Assembly (NCBI RefSeq): GCF_018861735.1
Contig: NZ_JAHLEB010000007.1
Span: 62,001 to 126,000 of the forward strand
DNA: 64,000 bases
Direction: 5' to 3'
DNA from: Clostridium lacusfryxellense
Lineage (GTDB): Bacteria > Bacillota > Clostridia > Clostridiales > Clostridiaceae
The first letter of the stretch is position 1. Every line of letters starts with the position of its first letter. This document shows positions 17,895 to 27,142 of the stretch, piece after piece. Made by a program: the position numbers and the translations under genes. The notes beneath the pieces were generated by a model. That model was given only the letters and a program-made list of their open reading frames with translations, did no database searches and had not been told where the DNA came from.

Positions 17895-18617
17895 TTAATT
17901 TTCTATACTATTTATTAGCTTGTTGAATTCTGGGCTTTGTCGTACATTATCAAAATCGGCTTCATTTCTTGCAGTATTCCTAACACCTGGATTTATTTCT
18001 ATTGCAAGTTTCAAGTACTTTACAGTGTTTGCTACATCGCCTTTTCTTCCATATATACTAGCAATACCATAATAACTCCATTCGAATTTTTCAATTTCTA
18101 ATGCTTTATTATACCATATGATAGCTTCGTCATAATGATTGTATAATTCATTAGCCAATGCTTTGTTAAATCTAGCATAACCATAATTTGGATTGAGGTT
18201 TAATGATAAATCAATTTGCTCTATTCCTTTTTCAAAATTACCACTATAAGCTAATGCTATTCCTTCAACAGCATATGCTTTATAAAAAGTAGGATCTTCT
18301 TGTATTACTTGCCTTTCAGTTTGAATAGCATTATTATACTCTTTCCTAAAAAATTGATCATATCCAGTTTTCCATTTTTTTTCTAAAGATTTATTTTTTT
18401 CGTTTAATTCTTCCTGCTTTTTTAGTTCTTTTTCGTTTATTTGTTGTTTTTTTAGTTCTTCATTTTTATTAGTTATTGCTTGTGTTTTAGCTTTTGCTGC
18501 AATAAGATTGTTTGTTATTGTATTTTTTTTTATAATAGAATTTACTACTGTTGCAATAATTATTCCTGAGATAATTGCAATCGTTATTGCCATAATTTTG
18601 AATGATTTTGATTTCAT
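17895..18617 (-). CDS. Membrane-anchored TPR-repeat protein
   Basis: 240 residues. One N-terminal transmembrane helix (about 7-26), then a charged K/E/N/Q-rich coiled segment (about 40-85), then tetratricopeptide repeats to the C-terminus (FYKAYAVEGIALAYSGNFEKG, YGYARFNKALANELYNHYDEA, SYYGIASIYGRKGDVANT). The topology suggests an extracytoplasmic TPR domain. ATG 18617 is chosen over the GTG three codons upstream because AGGTG lies 7 nt before it. No specific partner can be named. Confidence 0.8.
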   Translation of the reverse strand: MKSKSFKIMAITIAIISGIIIATVVNSIIKKNTITNNLIAAKAKTQAITNKNEELKKQQINEKELKKQEELNEKNKSLEKKWKTGYDQFFRKEYNNAIQTERQVIQEDPTFYKAYAVEGIALAYSGNFEKGIEQIDLSLNLNPNYGYARFNKALANELYNHYDEAIIWYNKALEIEKFEWSYYGIASIYGRKGDVANTVKYLKLAIEINPGVRNTARNEADFDNVRQSPEFNKLINSIEN

Positions 18618-18793
18618 ATTCGTCACCTATTCCTTCGATAAAAAACTATAGGTTTAATATACCACTATTTTGATGTCTTATTTAATAAATATCGAAATAG
18701 ATCGAACTTAATGAAATTAAATGATAAAATGATAAATGCTATGCAAAGAAATTTGCAAGTGTCGATAATTATTACACATAGGAGGAAAATGAA

Positions 18794-20089
18794 GTGAAAA
18801 AGAAAACAAGTTTCGTTGGGTTATTACCTTTAGTATTTTTCTTAATATTTTTTATGGGTGCTGGTATATTAACTGGGAGTTTCTCTAGTATGCCTTTATT
18901 ATTAGCATTCGTATTGGCTGCGGCTTTTTCTTTATTACTTGATAAAAGAGGTGCAAAGACATCATTATCTGACAAAATTGATATATTTGCAAAAGCTGCA
19001 GGAGAACCTACTATTATGTTAATGGTAATTATATTTATATTAGCTGGCGCTTTTTATTCTATTGCAGATGCAATGGGAGCTGTAACATCAATAGTAAATA
19101 TGGGGTTAAGTATCTTGCCATCTAATATGTTACTACCAGGGCTATTTATAGTTGGATCAATTTTATCCTTTTCTATGGGTACATCAATGGGGACTGTAAC
19201 TGCGCTCGCACCAATTGGTGTTGGAATAGCGTCGCAAACTGGTATGGGTTTACCTTTGGTTTTAGGTACAGTTGTTGGAGGAGCAATGTTTGGTGATAAT
19301 TTATCTTTTATTTCAGATACGACAATTGCAGCTACAAGAACACAAGGGGTAGAAATGAGAGATAAGTTTAAGTCAAACGGATTAATTGTATTACCTGCTT
19401 TTATTATTACTGTAATAATATTAACTTTTCTATCAGGTGGAAATGTGGAGCTCCAATCACATGAATATTCATTGATTAGAATAATTCCTTATATATCGAT
19501 TATTGTTAGTGCGGCAATTGGATTGAATGTTATGGTTGTTTTAGCAATAGGTATAGGTGCGGGAGCATTAATAGGTGTTTCAATGGGGAGTTTTGGTATA
19601 GTCGATATGTTAACAACATTACAAAGTGGTATGGCTTCAATGGAAGATTTAGCACTAATTTCTATTATGGTAGGAGGATTAGTTGGTTTAATGCACTACT
19701 ATGGTGGAATTGAGTTTTTATTAGAAAAAATAACATCTAAAGTAAAAACAAAGAAGGGAGCTGAAATGGGCATAGCAGTTCTTGTAAGTTTAATAGATAT
19801 AACTACAACAAATAATACAATATCTATTATTACAGCAGGACCACTTGCAAAGGATTTGTCAGATGAATATGGAGTTAGTAAAGTAAAAACAGCAAGTATT
19901 TTAGATATATTTTCATCTGCTTTTCAAGGGATAAGTCCCTATGCAGCACAAATATTATTGGCTGCAACAATCGGGAAGATATCGCCTATGAAGATTGTTC
20001 CTTTTTCAATATATTCCTATCTAATGATAGTTTGCGGTATACTTTCAATATTATTAAATTTACCAAAACGAAAACCACTAAATTTATAG
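18794..20089 (+). CDS. NhaC-family Na+/H+ antiporter-like membrane protein
   Basis: 431-residue polytopic protein with 10 or more hydrophobic segments. It has NhaC/ion-transporter-superfamily hallmarks: a GTSMGTVTALAPIGVG loop, GGAMFGDNLSFISDTTIAATRTQG and DITTTNNTISIITAGPLAKD. Start is GTG 18794: GGAGG lies 8 nt upstream, and the ATG at 18789 is out of frame and terminates at once. The family exchanges Na+ for H+ or for organic anions and amino acids, so the substrate is not certain. Co-occurrence with a probable Na+-pumping pyrophosphatase nearby fits sodium energetics but is not proof. Confidence 0.87.
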   Translation: MKKKTSFVGLLPLVFFLIFFMGAGILTGSFSSMPLLLAFVLAAAFSLLLDKRGAKTSLSDKIDIFAKAAGEPTIMLMVIIFILAGAFYSIADAMGAVTSIVNMGLSILPSNMLLPGLFIVGSILSFSMGTSMGTVTALAPIGVGIASQTGMGLPLVLGTVVGGAMFGDNLSFISDTTIAATRTQGVEMRDKFKSNGLIVLPAFIITVIILTFLSGGNVELQSHEYSLIRIIPYISIIVSAAIGLNVMVVLAIGIGAGALIGVSMGSFGIVDMLTTLQSGMASMEDLALISIMVGGLVGLMHYYGGIEFLLEKITSKVKTKKGAEMGIAVLVSLIDITTTNNTISIITAGPLAKDLSDEYGVSKVKTASILDIFSSAFQGISPYAAQILLAATIGKISPMKIVPFSIYSYLMIVCGILSILLNLPKRKPLNL

Positions 20090-20100
20090 TGGTTTTTATT
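20071..20100 (+). terminator. Terminator overlapping the end of the NhaC-family gene
   Basis: Arms 20071-20080 and 20087-20096 pair around a 6-nt loop and continue into T-rich sequence. The stop codon lies in the right arm. Confidence 0.8.
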
Positions 20101-20143
20101 AAGTTAATTTGCATATATGTTTCAATAAAAATGTAAAATATTA

Positions 20144-20172
20144 TTGACAGATTTAATAAATATAAGTACAAT
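20144..20172 (+). promoter_or_regulatory. Sigma-A promoter for the amino acid ABC transporter operon
   Basis: TTGACA (20144-20149), 17-bp spacer, TACAAT (20167-20172). The leader to the first ATG is about 125 nt and shows no recognisable riboswitch or T-box. Confidence 0.75.
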
Positions 20173-20302
20173 ATAATTAAACCTAGAGGAATTGTAGGGA
20201 TGAATTTACCGCGAAATGTGTTAATATACAGTGAAATTTATGTAAAATAGGTGTGGACATTAACGGCAATTAAAGAAAATGTAATGAAAAGGTGATGATA
20301 AA

Positions 20303-20968
20303 ATGAGTATTGACTGGGAATTTATAGTAAGTAGTTTACCTCTATATGAAAAGGCCATATGGATCACCTTGAAATTAGCTTTTGGGGGGATACTTATATC
20401 ATTTCTTATTGGGCTTTTATGTAGCGTGATATTATACTTCAAAGTAAAAGCTATGGATATTATTGTTAAGGCATATATTGAACTTTCAAGAAATACTCCA
20501 TTACTAGTGCAAATATTTTTTCTGTATTATGGACTTCCAAAACTAGGATTAAAGATGAGTGCAAATTCTTGCGCAATAATAGGATTATCTTTTTTAGGCG
20601 GAAGTTATATGGCAGAAGCATTTAGAAGTGGAATAGAAGCTGTGAGTAAATCGCAAATTGAATCTGGTCTAAGCATTGGGTTATCAAAGTTCCAACTAGC
20701 TAGATATGTAATAATTCCTCAGGCTTTTTCTGTTAGTTTGCCATCTTTAGGTGCAAACTGTATATTTTTATTAAAAGAAACATCAATACTTGGCGCTATA
20801 TCGATATTAGATGTTATGAATGTAACAAAAGACTTGATAGGGATGTACTATAAAACATTCGAATCATTAGCCATGTTAGTAGTTGTTTATCTTGTCTTAC
20901 TTTTACCTCTGTCATTTGCATTGTCTTGGCTGGAAAGGAAGGTGCGATATGCAGAGTTTGGGAATTAG
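20303..20968 (+). CDS. Polar amino acid ABC transporter permease (1)
   Basis: 221-residue HisM/GlnP-type inner-membrane permease with about five membrane helices. The ATPase-coupling EAA loop is seen around IESGLSIGLSKFQLARYVII, with the ELSRNTPLLVQIFF segment typical of the family. First gene of a four-gene operon: permease, permease, ATPase, binding lipoprotein. RBS AAAGGTGATG before ATG 20303. Its end overlaps the next gene by 20 bp, which suggests translational coupling. Confidence 0.92.
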   Translation: MSIDWEFIVSSLPLYEKAIWITLKLAFGGILISFLIGLLCSVILYFKVKAMDIIVKAYIELSRNTPLLVQIFFLYYGLPKLGLKMSANSCAIIGLSFLGGSYMAEAFRSGIEAVSKSQIESGLSIGLSKFQLARYVIIPQAFSVSLPSLGANCIFLLKETSILGAISILDVMNVTKDLIGMYYKTFESLAMLVVVYLVLLLPLSFALSWLERKVRYAEFGN

Positions 20969-21626
20969 AGCTATTTTTCAGGGAAGAAACTTTTATAGAC
21001 TATTTGAGGGTTTATTTGTAACAGTTGAAATAGCATTTATTTCAATTATTATAGCATCATTATTAGGTATAATTATTGGGTTAAGTAGAACAACAAAATA
21101 TAAACCAATACTTTTTATCAATCGAGTTTATTTGGAATTATTCAGAGTGATACCTACTCTAGTTTGGCTTTTTATTTTTTATTTTGGTGTAACTACGGCT
21201 CTAAACGTTGATATTAGTGGAAAAGTTATTTCAATTATTGTTTTTAGCCTTTGGGGTGCCGCAGAAATGGGAGATATTGTACGTGGGGCATTACAATCAC
21301 TTCCCAAACATCAAATTGAATCAGGTAAGGCTCTAGGGCTTAGCTATTACGGGCTTTATAGGTATGTTCTTCTTCCTCAAGCAATAAGAAGAATGCTTCC
21401 AGGAACTATAAATTTAGCTACAAGGATGATTAAGACTACTTCACTTGTAGTTTTAATAGGTGTTATAGAGGTAGTTAAGGTGGGACAACAGATTATAGAA
21501 AGTTCACGTTTTGAATTTCCTACTGCATCGTTTTGGGTTTATGCATTTATATTTATATTGTACTTTATAATATGTTATCCGCTATCGCGAATATCAAAAA
21601 AATTAGAAACTAAATGGAATTCTTAG
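20949..21626 (+). CDS. Polar amino acid ABC transporter permease (2)
   Basis: 225-residue partner permease of the same HisM family ([22 protein letters not shown] loop [20 protein letters not shown]). ATG 20949 is chosen behind AAGGAAGG; an in-frame upstream start would overlap the previous gene by 86 bp and has no RBS. Together with the first permease it would form the heterodimeric channel. Confidence 0.92.
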   Translation: MQSLGIRAIFQGRNFYRLFEGLFVTVEIAFISIIIASLLGIIIGLSRTTKYKPILFINRVYLELFRVIPTLVWLFIFYFGVTTALNVDISGKVISIIVFSLWGAAEMGDIVRGALQSLPKHQIESGKALGLSYYGLYRYVLLPQAIRRMLPGTINLATRMIKTTSLVVLIGVIEVVKVGQQIIESSRFEFPTASFWVYAFIFILYFIICYPLSRISKKLETKWNS

Positions 21627-21637
21627 GAGTGATTATA

Positions 21638-22387
21638 ATGGATGCAAATAACAAAAATCTCCTGCTTGACATACAGGATATTCATAAAGAATTTGATAAT
21701 AAGGAAGTACTAAAAGGAGTTAGCCTCAGCCTACATAAAGGGGAAGTTCTAGTTATTCTAGGGCCTTCAGGCTGCGGGAAAAGCACACTTTTAAGATGTC
21801 TTAATGGACTTGAAAAGATTCAAAGTGGAGATATTAAGTTCAAGGACAAAAGCCTTATACAAAAAAATGTTGATTGGCAAGAAATTCGAGAAAAAATAGG
21901 CATGGTTTTTCAAAATTATGATTTATTCCCTCATATGACAGTTATAGAAAATATTCTTCTTGGCCCATTAAAGGTCCAGAAAAGGGATAAAACGGAAGCT
22001 CTTGCTCAGGCGGAAGAGCTTTTAGATAGAGTAGGACTCCTAGGCCGCAAGGATGCTTATCCACGCCAACTTTCTGGTGGTCAAAAGCAGAGAATAGCAA
22101 TTGTACGAGCTTTGTGTATGAATCCAGAAATAATGCTTTTCGATGAGGTTACTGCATCTCTTGATCCTGAAGTGGTTAGAGAAGTTTTGGATGTTATTCT
22201 AGGACTTGCAAAGCAGGGAATGACAATGGTAATTGTTACTCATGAAATGGGATTTGCTCATTCTGTTGCAGACAGAATAATATTTATGGATGAAGGGAAA
22301 ATATGTGAAACGTCCGGACCAGATGAGTTTTTTAATAGTCCAAAGACAGAGCGTGCAAAGCACTTTCTAAATATATTTCAGTATTAA
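21638..22387 (+). CDS. Polar amino acid ABC transporter ATP-binding protein
   Basis: 249-residue ATPase. Walker [11 protein letters not shown]-loop [11 protein letters not shown], signature LSGGQKQR, Walker [13 protein letters not shown] (the catalytic Glu follows Asp), H-loop VTHEMGFA. Start ATG 21638 follows TTAGGAG. Powers the two upstream permeases. Confidence 0.95.
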   Translation: MDANNKNLLLDIQDIHKEFDNKEVLKGVSLSLHKGEVLVILGPSGCGKSTLLRCLNGLEKIQSGDIKFKDKSLIQKNVDWQEIREKIGMVFQNYDLFPHMTVIENILLGPLKVQKRDKTEALAQAEELLDRVGLLGRKDAYPRQLSGGQKQRIAIVRALCMNPEIMLFDEVTASLDPEVVREVLDVILGLAKQGMTMVIVTHEMGFAHSVADRIIFMDEGKICETSGPDEFFNSPKTERAKHFLNIFQY

Positions 22388-22417
22388 TAATAATTATAAA
22401 TTAGGAGACGATGAATT

Positions 22418-23284
22418 ATGGGAAATATTAAAAAGATTATGTCAGCTTTAGTTGTTATAACTATTGTAATTGGAGGTCTAGTAGGTTGTAGTAGTGGTTC
22501 TAAGAAAGATGATTCATCTAGCGCTGAAGCTAACTCTATTTCACAAATTAAGAAACGTGGGACTATAAAAATTGGTGTGTTTAGTGATAAAGCTCCATTC
22601 GGATACGTAGATTCAAATGGAAAAAATCAAGGATTTGATGTAGTTATTGCTAAAAGGTTTGCAAAAGATCTTTTAGGTGATGAATCTAAGGTCGAATTTG
22701 TTTTAGTTGATGCAGCAAGTAGAGTAGCTTACCTTGAATCTAAAAAGGTTGATATAATAATGGCTAATTTCACTGTAACAGCTGAAAGAGCTGAAAAGGT
22801 TGATTTTACAAATCCGTACATGAAAGTATCTTTAGGTATTGTATCACCAGATAGCGCTAAAATTACTTCAGTGGATCAACTAAAAGGTAAAAAAGTTATA
22901 ATAGCAAAGGGAACAACTGCAGAAACATTCCTTACAAAAAATTACCCTGATATAGAGCTTGTAAAATATGAACAATATTCAGAAATATTTCAGGCATTAA
23001 AAGATAAACGTGGAGATGCTATTGTAAATGATAATACAGAAGTTATTGCATGGGCTAAAGAAAATCCAGGTTATACTGTTGGTGTTGCATCTCTTGGTGG
23101 TGAAGATACAATTGCGCCTGCTGTTTCTAAGGGGAATAAAGAACTTCTAGATTGGGTTAATACTGAACTTGTAACTCTTGGCAAAGAGAATTTTATTCAC
23201 AAAGCGTATGAGGCAACATTAACTCCTGTATATGGTAAAGACTATGAAGAAAACCTTGTAATTGAGGGCGGTAAAACAAAATAA
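22418..23284 (+). CDS. Amino acid ABC transporter substrate-binding lipoprotein
   Basis: 288 residues. Type II signal peptide with lipobox LVGC (lipid-modified Cys24), then a bilobed SBP_bac_3 domain (IKIGVFSDKAPFGYVDSNGK at its N-terminus, MANFTVTAERAEKVDFTNPY as the ligand-loop signature). Overall it resembles the PEB1/CjaA-type binders of Asp/Glu or Cys, so a small polar amino acid is likely, but the ligand is not proven. Last gene of the transporter operon. Confidence 0.93.
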   Translation: MGNIKKIMSALVVITIVIGGLVGCSSGSKKDDSSSAEANSISQIKKRGTIKIGVFSDKAPFGYVDSNGKNQGFDVVIAKRFAKDLLGDESKVEFVLVDAASRVAYLESKKVDIIMANFTVTAERAEKVDFTNPYMKVSLGIVSPDSAKITSVDQLKGKKVIIAKGTTAETFLTKNYPDIELVKYEQYSEIFQALKDKRGDAIVNDNTEVIAWAKENPGYTVGVASLGGEDTIAPAVSKGNKELLDWVNTELVTLGKENFIHKAYEATLTPVYGKDYEENLVIEGGKTK

Positions 23285-23300
23285 TATAAATCATTAGTAG

Positions 23301-23360
23301 AAACTGGTATCAATAGACAATCACATTGAGTGATAATCTATAAGTGCCAGTTTATTTTTT
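23301..23360 (+). terminator. Terminator after the amino acid ABC operon
   Basis: A long imperfect stem anchored by AAACTGG (23301-23307) with CCAGTTT (23347-23353), ending in a T-run. Confidence 0.7.
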
Positions 23361-23369
23361 AATATACAG

Positions 23370-23846
23370 TTAAATAAATAATTGTATATCCGATTCAAGA
23401 GCATCCTTTAGATAATCTTTAGCCTCAATTACTTCTAACTCGGATATAAGTTCTTCTTTTTTAAAACCCATAACATCCATTGATAGTTTACATCCGTAAA
23501 ATTTGACACCTTTTTTAACAGCGCCATCTAAGAATTTTGAAAGAGTTGGTGTTCCATCTTCCTTCATCATAGCTTCAAGCATCTTTTTTCCGAAACCACT
23601 AAAATTCATATTAGATAGGGGGAGTTCATCCGGTCCTTTAGGTGCCATAACACCCATGAGCTTCTCAAGTGACGACTTACCTTCATTTGAATTTTTATCT
23701 GGGTCCCTTAATAAAAGTAGTCCCCAAAAGGCGAAAAACATTGATACTTCCATTCCTAATTCCTTAGCTGAATTAGCAAGTATTAATCCAGCCAAAGCTT
23801 TGTCATATTCGCAACTAAACATTATAAGGCTAAGCTTTTTATTCAT
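23370..23846 (-). CDS. DsrE/DsrF/DrsH-like family protein
   Basis: 158 residues of the DsrE-like sulfurtransferase/peroxiredoxin-like fold: opening beta strand LSLIMFSCEYDKALAGLILANSA, a VSMFFAFWGLLLL strand-helix, a middle variable segment, and GVKFYGCKLSMDVMG. Cys12 and Cys119 are candidate redox or persulfide-carrying residues. Soluble. GAGGTG precedes ATG 23846. Related proteins participate in sulfur trafficking, but no sulfur gene is adjacent, so the role is open. Confidence 0.85.
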   Translation of the reverse strand: MNKKLSLIMFSCEYDKALAGLILANSAKELGMEVSMFFAFWGLLLLRDPDKNSNEGKSSLEKLMGVMAPKGPDELPLSNMNFSGFGKKMLEAMMKEDGTPTLSKFLDGAVKKGVKFYGCKLSMDVMGFKKEELISELEVIEAKDYLKDALESDIQLFI

Positions 23847-24001
23847 TAAAACACCTCATTTTAGTTTAGTTTGTGTATATATTTCCTTGTTTATTCTTAT
23901 TTATAGTATTAATAATAAGTATGGAAATAGAATTTTTTTATGGTAAGATGGAAAGAATAAAATAAAGATCGTAAAAAAATTATTATATTTGGAGGGTGAA
24001 C

Positions 24002-24343
24002 ATGACTTATTTAGATAAAATATCAAAAAATATTAAAAGTAAAAAAAGAAAACAAATGGGAAATTATAGCAACAGTGTTATGGTTTATGCCGTTTTAGGA
24101 GTTGCAATCGGAGGAATAATTGCAGGGTTAGTCGCTCGAAAATGCACAGATGAAATCAAAAATATTATAATTAATAATGCAAATAATAATATTGATGAAG
24201 AGATAAACACTAAGAGAGATGAAATTAAGGAAACGCTTTTAAAAGCAGATGTTAAATCTGTAGGTGATGTGGGAATGGCTATGGAAGATGCACTTGAGGA
24301 CTTGGAAGAAGAACAATATAAAGAGAATGAAGAGAAAAGGTAA
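24002..24343 (+). CDS. Small YtxH-like membrane protein
   Basis: 113 residues. One Gly/Ala-rich transmembrane helix (about 27-46, YAVLGVAIGGIIAGLVARK), then an acidic amphipathic tail. The pattern resembles YtxH/general-stress membrane proteins but is too short for firm assignment. ATG 24002 is preferred over GTG 23996 because the GTG overlaps the GGAGGG ribosome binding site. Single gene. Confidence 0.7.
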   Translation: MTYLDKISKNIKSKKRKQMGNYSNSVMVYAVLGVAIGGIIAGLVARKCTDEIKNIIINNANNNIDEEINTKRDEIKETLLKADVKSVGDVGMAMEDALEDLEEEQYKENEEKR

Positions 24344-24383
24344 TCTAAAAATTATAATTAATTATTTATGTATATACATTATG

Positions 24384-24425
24384 TTTAAAGCCCACATTGA
24401 ACTGATATTCAATGTGGGCTTTAAA
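24384..24425. terminator. Perfect 18-bp hairpin between convergent genes
   Basis: Arms 24384-24401 and 24408-24425 pair without mismatch around a 6-nt loop. The flanking T-tract is short, so it may work in both directions but with unknown efficiency. Confidence 0.75.
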
Positions 24426-24456
24426 CTATTAAATTATTAAGAAGCTAGTAAATTTA

Positions 24457-25179
24457 TTATATATTCTTGCCTTTCTCTTTTAGAAATGAGATTAAGCTAT
24501 CTTCATTTGTATTAATAATAAGGTCTTCAGGCATATTTATATCTTTAAGCATTTCTTCAACAACAGCAAAATTCCCTATAGAATAACAGAAATGGGCATC
24601 ACTGTTTACAATGATTTTCACTCCATGTTCTTTACAAAGTTTTGCAATTTTAGTGCAATTTACATCACTGCCTTTTCTTGAAGTTAGAAAAGAGCTATTG
24701 TTTATTTCTATAAGTATATTTTTTTCTTTTGCTTTCTTTACTATAACTTCAGCATTTATAGGAAATCTTGGATTGCCTATATGGCCTAAAATATTTACAG
24801 AAGGATTATCCATAGCTTTTAAAATAGTAGTTGTATTTAAGTTTATATCATTTCCGCCTTCCATTAGTGGCTCGTGCAAACTTACTATCATGATGTCGAG
24901 AAGCTTTTGCCTTTCTATTTCGATATCTAGATTACCTTCATAATCAATTATATTAGCTTCACAGCCATAAAGCATTTTAACTCCAAACAATTTTCTTGGT
25001 AAAACTTGAAAATTACCAAAATACCAAGGATCAGGGGCGCCTGGCATATTGGGACCATGATCTGTAACTCCTAATATTTTAAGCTTTATATCACTGGCAT
25101 ATTTAGCATTTTCTAGTAAAGTGCTATATGCGTGTCCACTTACTATAGTGTGAGTATGTAAATCAGCAACAAAATTCAT
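24457..25179 (-). CDS. PHP-domain metal-dependent phosphatase/phosphoesterase (YcdX-like)
   Basis: 240 residues. PHP metal-binding motifs in order: [23 protein letters not shown], a central Glu (YGCEANI), SLHEP, LGHIGNP and SDAHF. Best fit is the YcdX/YcdX-like subfamily (predicted trinuclear metal phosphatase), not the HisK histidinol phosphatase subfamily. M5 (25179) is chosen because AGGAG sits directly against the upstream ATG, too close to serve it. Substrate unknown. Confidence 0.87.
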   Translation of the reverse strand: MNFVADLHTHTIVSGHAYSTLLENAKYASDIKLKILGVTDHGPNMPGAPDPWYFGNFQVLPRKLFGVKMLYGCEANIIDYEGNLDIEIERQKLLDIMIVSLHEPLMEGGNDINLNTTTILKAMDNPSVNILGHIGNPRFPINAEVIVKKAKEKNILIEINNSSFLTSRKGSDVNCTKIAKLCKEHGVKIIVNSDAHFCYSIGNFAVVEEMLKDINMPEDLIINTNEDSLISFLKEKGKNI

Positions 25180-25264
25180 AAAATTTCTCATCTCCTACTT
25201 TCATTTGTATATCTTTAATTGTATACCAAAATTAGAGTTTATGTTTAAAATGTTTAGATTTTTA

Positions 25265-26305
25265 CTAAATAACTCTGAATTCTCCTCCATAAACTATAAA
25301 ACCAATTACCACTACAATTAATAATAGTATAATGTAGATTACTTCAAATAAATTTCCAAGTTCAGAGCCAGTGGTAATGTGTGGTGGCAATTTAAGTTTA
25401 ATCTTACCTATTTTCTCTAATGTTATAATAAATTTATTATGCATTCCTAATTTTCTTAGTGCCTTTGCAATAAACCTCGGTAGAGAAAGCACCGGAACTC
25501 CCTCCTTAGTAAATATATCAGCCCAATATATATGACTGATATATCCAACAAAAAAACATCCTGTTAGATATTCATAACCTAATTTACTAAACACATATGA
25601 TGCAGAAATAGTAAAAACAATCACACCTTCTACTGAATGTAAAAAAGATCTGTGGGGGAAGGTAGCAATACATATTAGTAAGACGCAAATTAGGTACACA
25701 TAAATATCATTTTGATTAACAACGTTATAAATTGCTAATATAACACTTGAGCAAACATATGTTAAGAATATAGCTATTCTTTTGAAATTATTTGAGCTTT
25801 TATTTATTGAGAAAGACAGTTTTTTATAAATTAGCCCTATTATAGGGATTTTTTTATATGTTCTTTCAGATATTATCCCTATGATTAAAAAAACAAAGGA
25901 TGTAAAATATGTAAATATCTCAGCATATGTATATATATAAGCATACTCACTGAGATATTTAATTCTTGATAACGAGCTTATAATAGTTTTTGAATTCCAT
26001 AAAATTAGTGCGCAGGATCCAATCCCTAACAATAACCTTAATAGTAGTTTTAATACATTTTCTATAGAATTTATTGCTTTATTGCTAGTACCTGTAAGTG
26101 GATTTATGTGGTTTATTTTACTGCTATGACTATCTGCATCCACAAGCAAGCCTGAAAGAGCTGCAGTACCAAGGCCTATAATGCTTATTCCCATTGGAAT
26201 ATGTATATATTTATTGTTGAAAATCATCAGTGAATTAATTGTAGGTATTGTAGCTACAATTGCATATGATAGCATTGCTATCTTTTGGTGTGCTCGCCCA
26301 TTCAT
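25265..26305 (-). CDS. YdjM-like membrane-bound metal-dependent hydrolase family protein
   Basis: 346 residues with about eight hydrophobic segments. Contains family landmarks: NGRAHQKIAM at the N-terminus, LSGLLVDADSHSS, FPHRSFLHSVEG and GYISHIYWADIFTKEGVP, i.e. the His/Asp-rich loops of the YdjM (PF04307) group. The biochemical function of the family is essentially unknown. Start 26305 is chosen for AGGAG 8 nt upstream; longer in-frame starts lack an RBS. Confidence 0.8.
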   Translation of the reverse strand: MNGRAHQKIAMLSYAIVATIPTINSLMIFNNKYIHIPMGISIIGLGTAALSGLLVDADSHSSKINHINPLTGTSNKAINSIENVLKLLLRLLLGIGSCALILWNSKTIISSLSRIKYLSEYAYIYTYAEIFTYFTSFVFLIIGIISERTYKKIPIIGLIYKKLSFSINKSSNNFKRIAIFLTYVCSSVILAIYNVVNQNDIYVYLICVLLICIATFPHRSFLHSVEGVIVFTISASYVFSKLGYEYLTGCFFVGYISHIYWADIFTKEGVPVLSLPRFIAKALRKLGMHNKFIITLEKIGKIKLKLPPHITTGSELGNLFEVIYIILLLIVVVIGFIVYGGEFRVI

Positions 26306-26348
26306 CTTATGTACTCCTAACTTCATCAAATGTCATTTTAATAGTTAA

Positions 26349-26990
26349 TTACATGTTGTTTTTAAGATATTTTACTATATAACTTAATGTGTGAAAATCA
26401 CAATTTAAATCAGTTTCTATGATATTTAAACCCTTGATTAAAGTTTCTTCGTCGAAATGTGTTAGTAATATCATTAAATTTATAACATTAATACCACCAT
26501 CTTTTGTATCTAGAACTCTAGCAGATTTTACAAATTTGTTTTTCATTACATTTAAGACAGAGGTCCTAAGCTCATCACTAATTTCTAATACAGGCATTTC
26601 ATCATAAATTTTAATGCCAGGAGTATTAACGCTAAGATTTATAGCCTTTGTAATGTCGGTAGACAAAAATATAGTGTTTATAAATTCCGCATCTTTAAAA
26701 TCAACACCTTCTAAATTAACAGAATCAAATAGTGTATTTTCAAATTTAGCATTTTCAAAGTCACTACCCTTTAGGTTTGTGCCAATGAATTCAGCCCACA
26801 TAAAGGTACATTCAAAGAAAACACATGATTTAAAATGTGCACCTCTAAAATTTACAAAATTAAAATTTGATCCTGAAAATTCACAATTATAGCAATTGCT
26901 TCTCTCGAGATTTTTATACATAAAGTTCTTATCTAATTTCTCTATATTGTTGTAAATAAAATTACCCTTAACGCTTTGATTTTTACCCAT
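26349..26990 (-). CDS. Pentapeptide-repeat protein
   Basis: 213 residues. About residues 20-115 are pentapeptide repeats of A(D/N)LXX type (CEFSGSNFNFVNFRGAHFKS, LKGSDFENAKFENT, LEGVDFKDAEF), predicted to form a right-handed quadrilateral beta-helix. The C-terminal about 90 residues are alpha-helical and unassigned. ATG 26990 follows GGAGG with 5-nt spacing; the longer frame would read through a terminator hairpin. Role unknown. Some relatives protect gyrase from quinolones, but there is no evidence for that here. Confidence 0.82.
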   Translation of the reverse strand: MGKNQSVKGNFIYNNIEKLDKNFMYKNLERSNCYNCEFSGSNFNFVNFRGAHFKSCVFFECTFMWAEFIGTNLKGSDFENAKFENTLFDSVNLEGVDFKDAEFINTIFLSTDITKAINLSVNTPGIKIYDEMPVLEISDELRTSVLNVMKNKFVKSARVLDTKDGGINVINLMILLTHFDEETLIKGLNIIETDLNCDFHTLSYIVKYLKNNM

Positions 26991-27042
26991 TTTTACCTCC
27001 ATGGCAAATACATTTATTTGCCTTCTTAATTTATTAAACTTC

Positions 27043-27084
27043 AAAAAACTCCTAACCAATTATTATAAACGGTTAGAAGTTTTC
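27043..27084 (-). terminator. Terminator of the pot operon
   Basis: On the minus strand the arms AAAACTTCTAACC and GGTTAGGAGTTTT flank an AT-rich loop and are followed by T residues, downstream of the potCD stop. Confidence 0.75.
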
Positions 27085-27142
27085 ATATTCATACTAAATA
27101 CTATACACAATTCTACTAAATGTCAATGATTAATTAAAGTTT

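Noticed and set aside
20179-20302. Possible riboswitch in the 125-nt leader of the amino acid ABC operon
   Set aside because: No known riboswitch core, T-box sequence or terminator-like hairpin could be recognised.
23503-23946. Open frame on the plus strand opposite the DsrE-like gene (147 codons)
   Set aside because: The minus-strand gene has a family match and an RBS; the plus-strand frame has neither.
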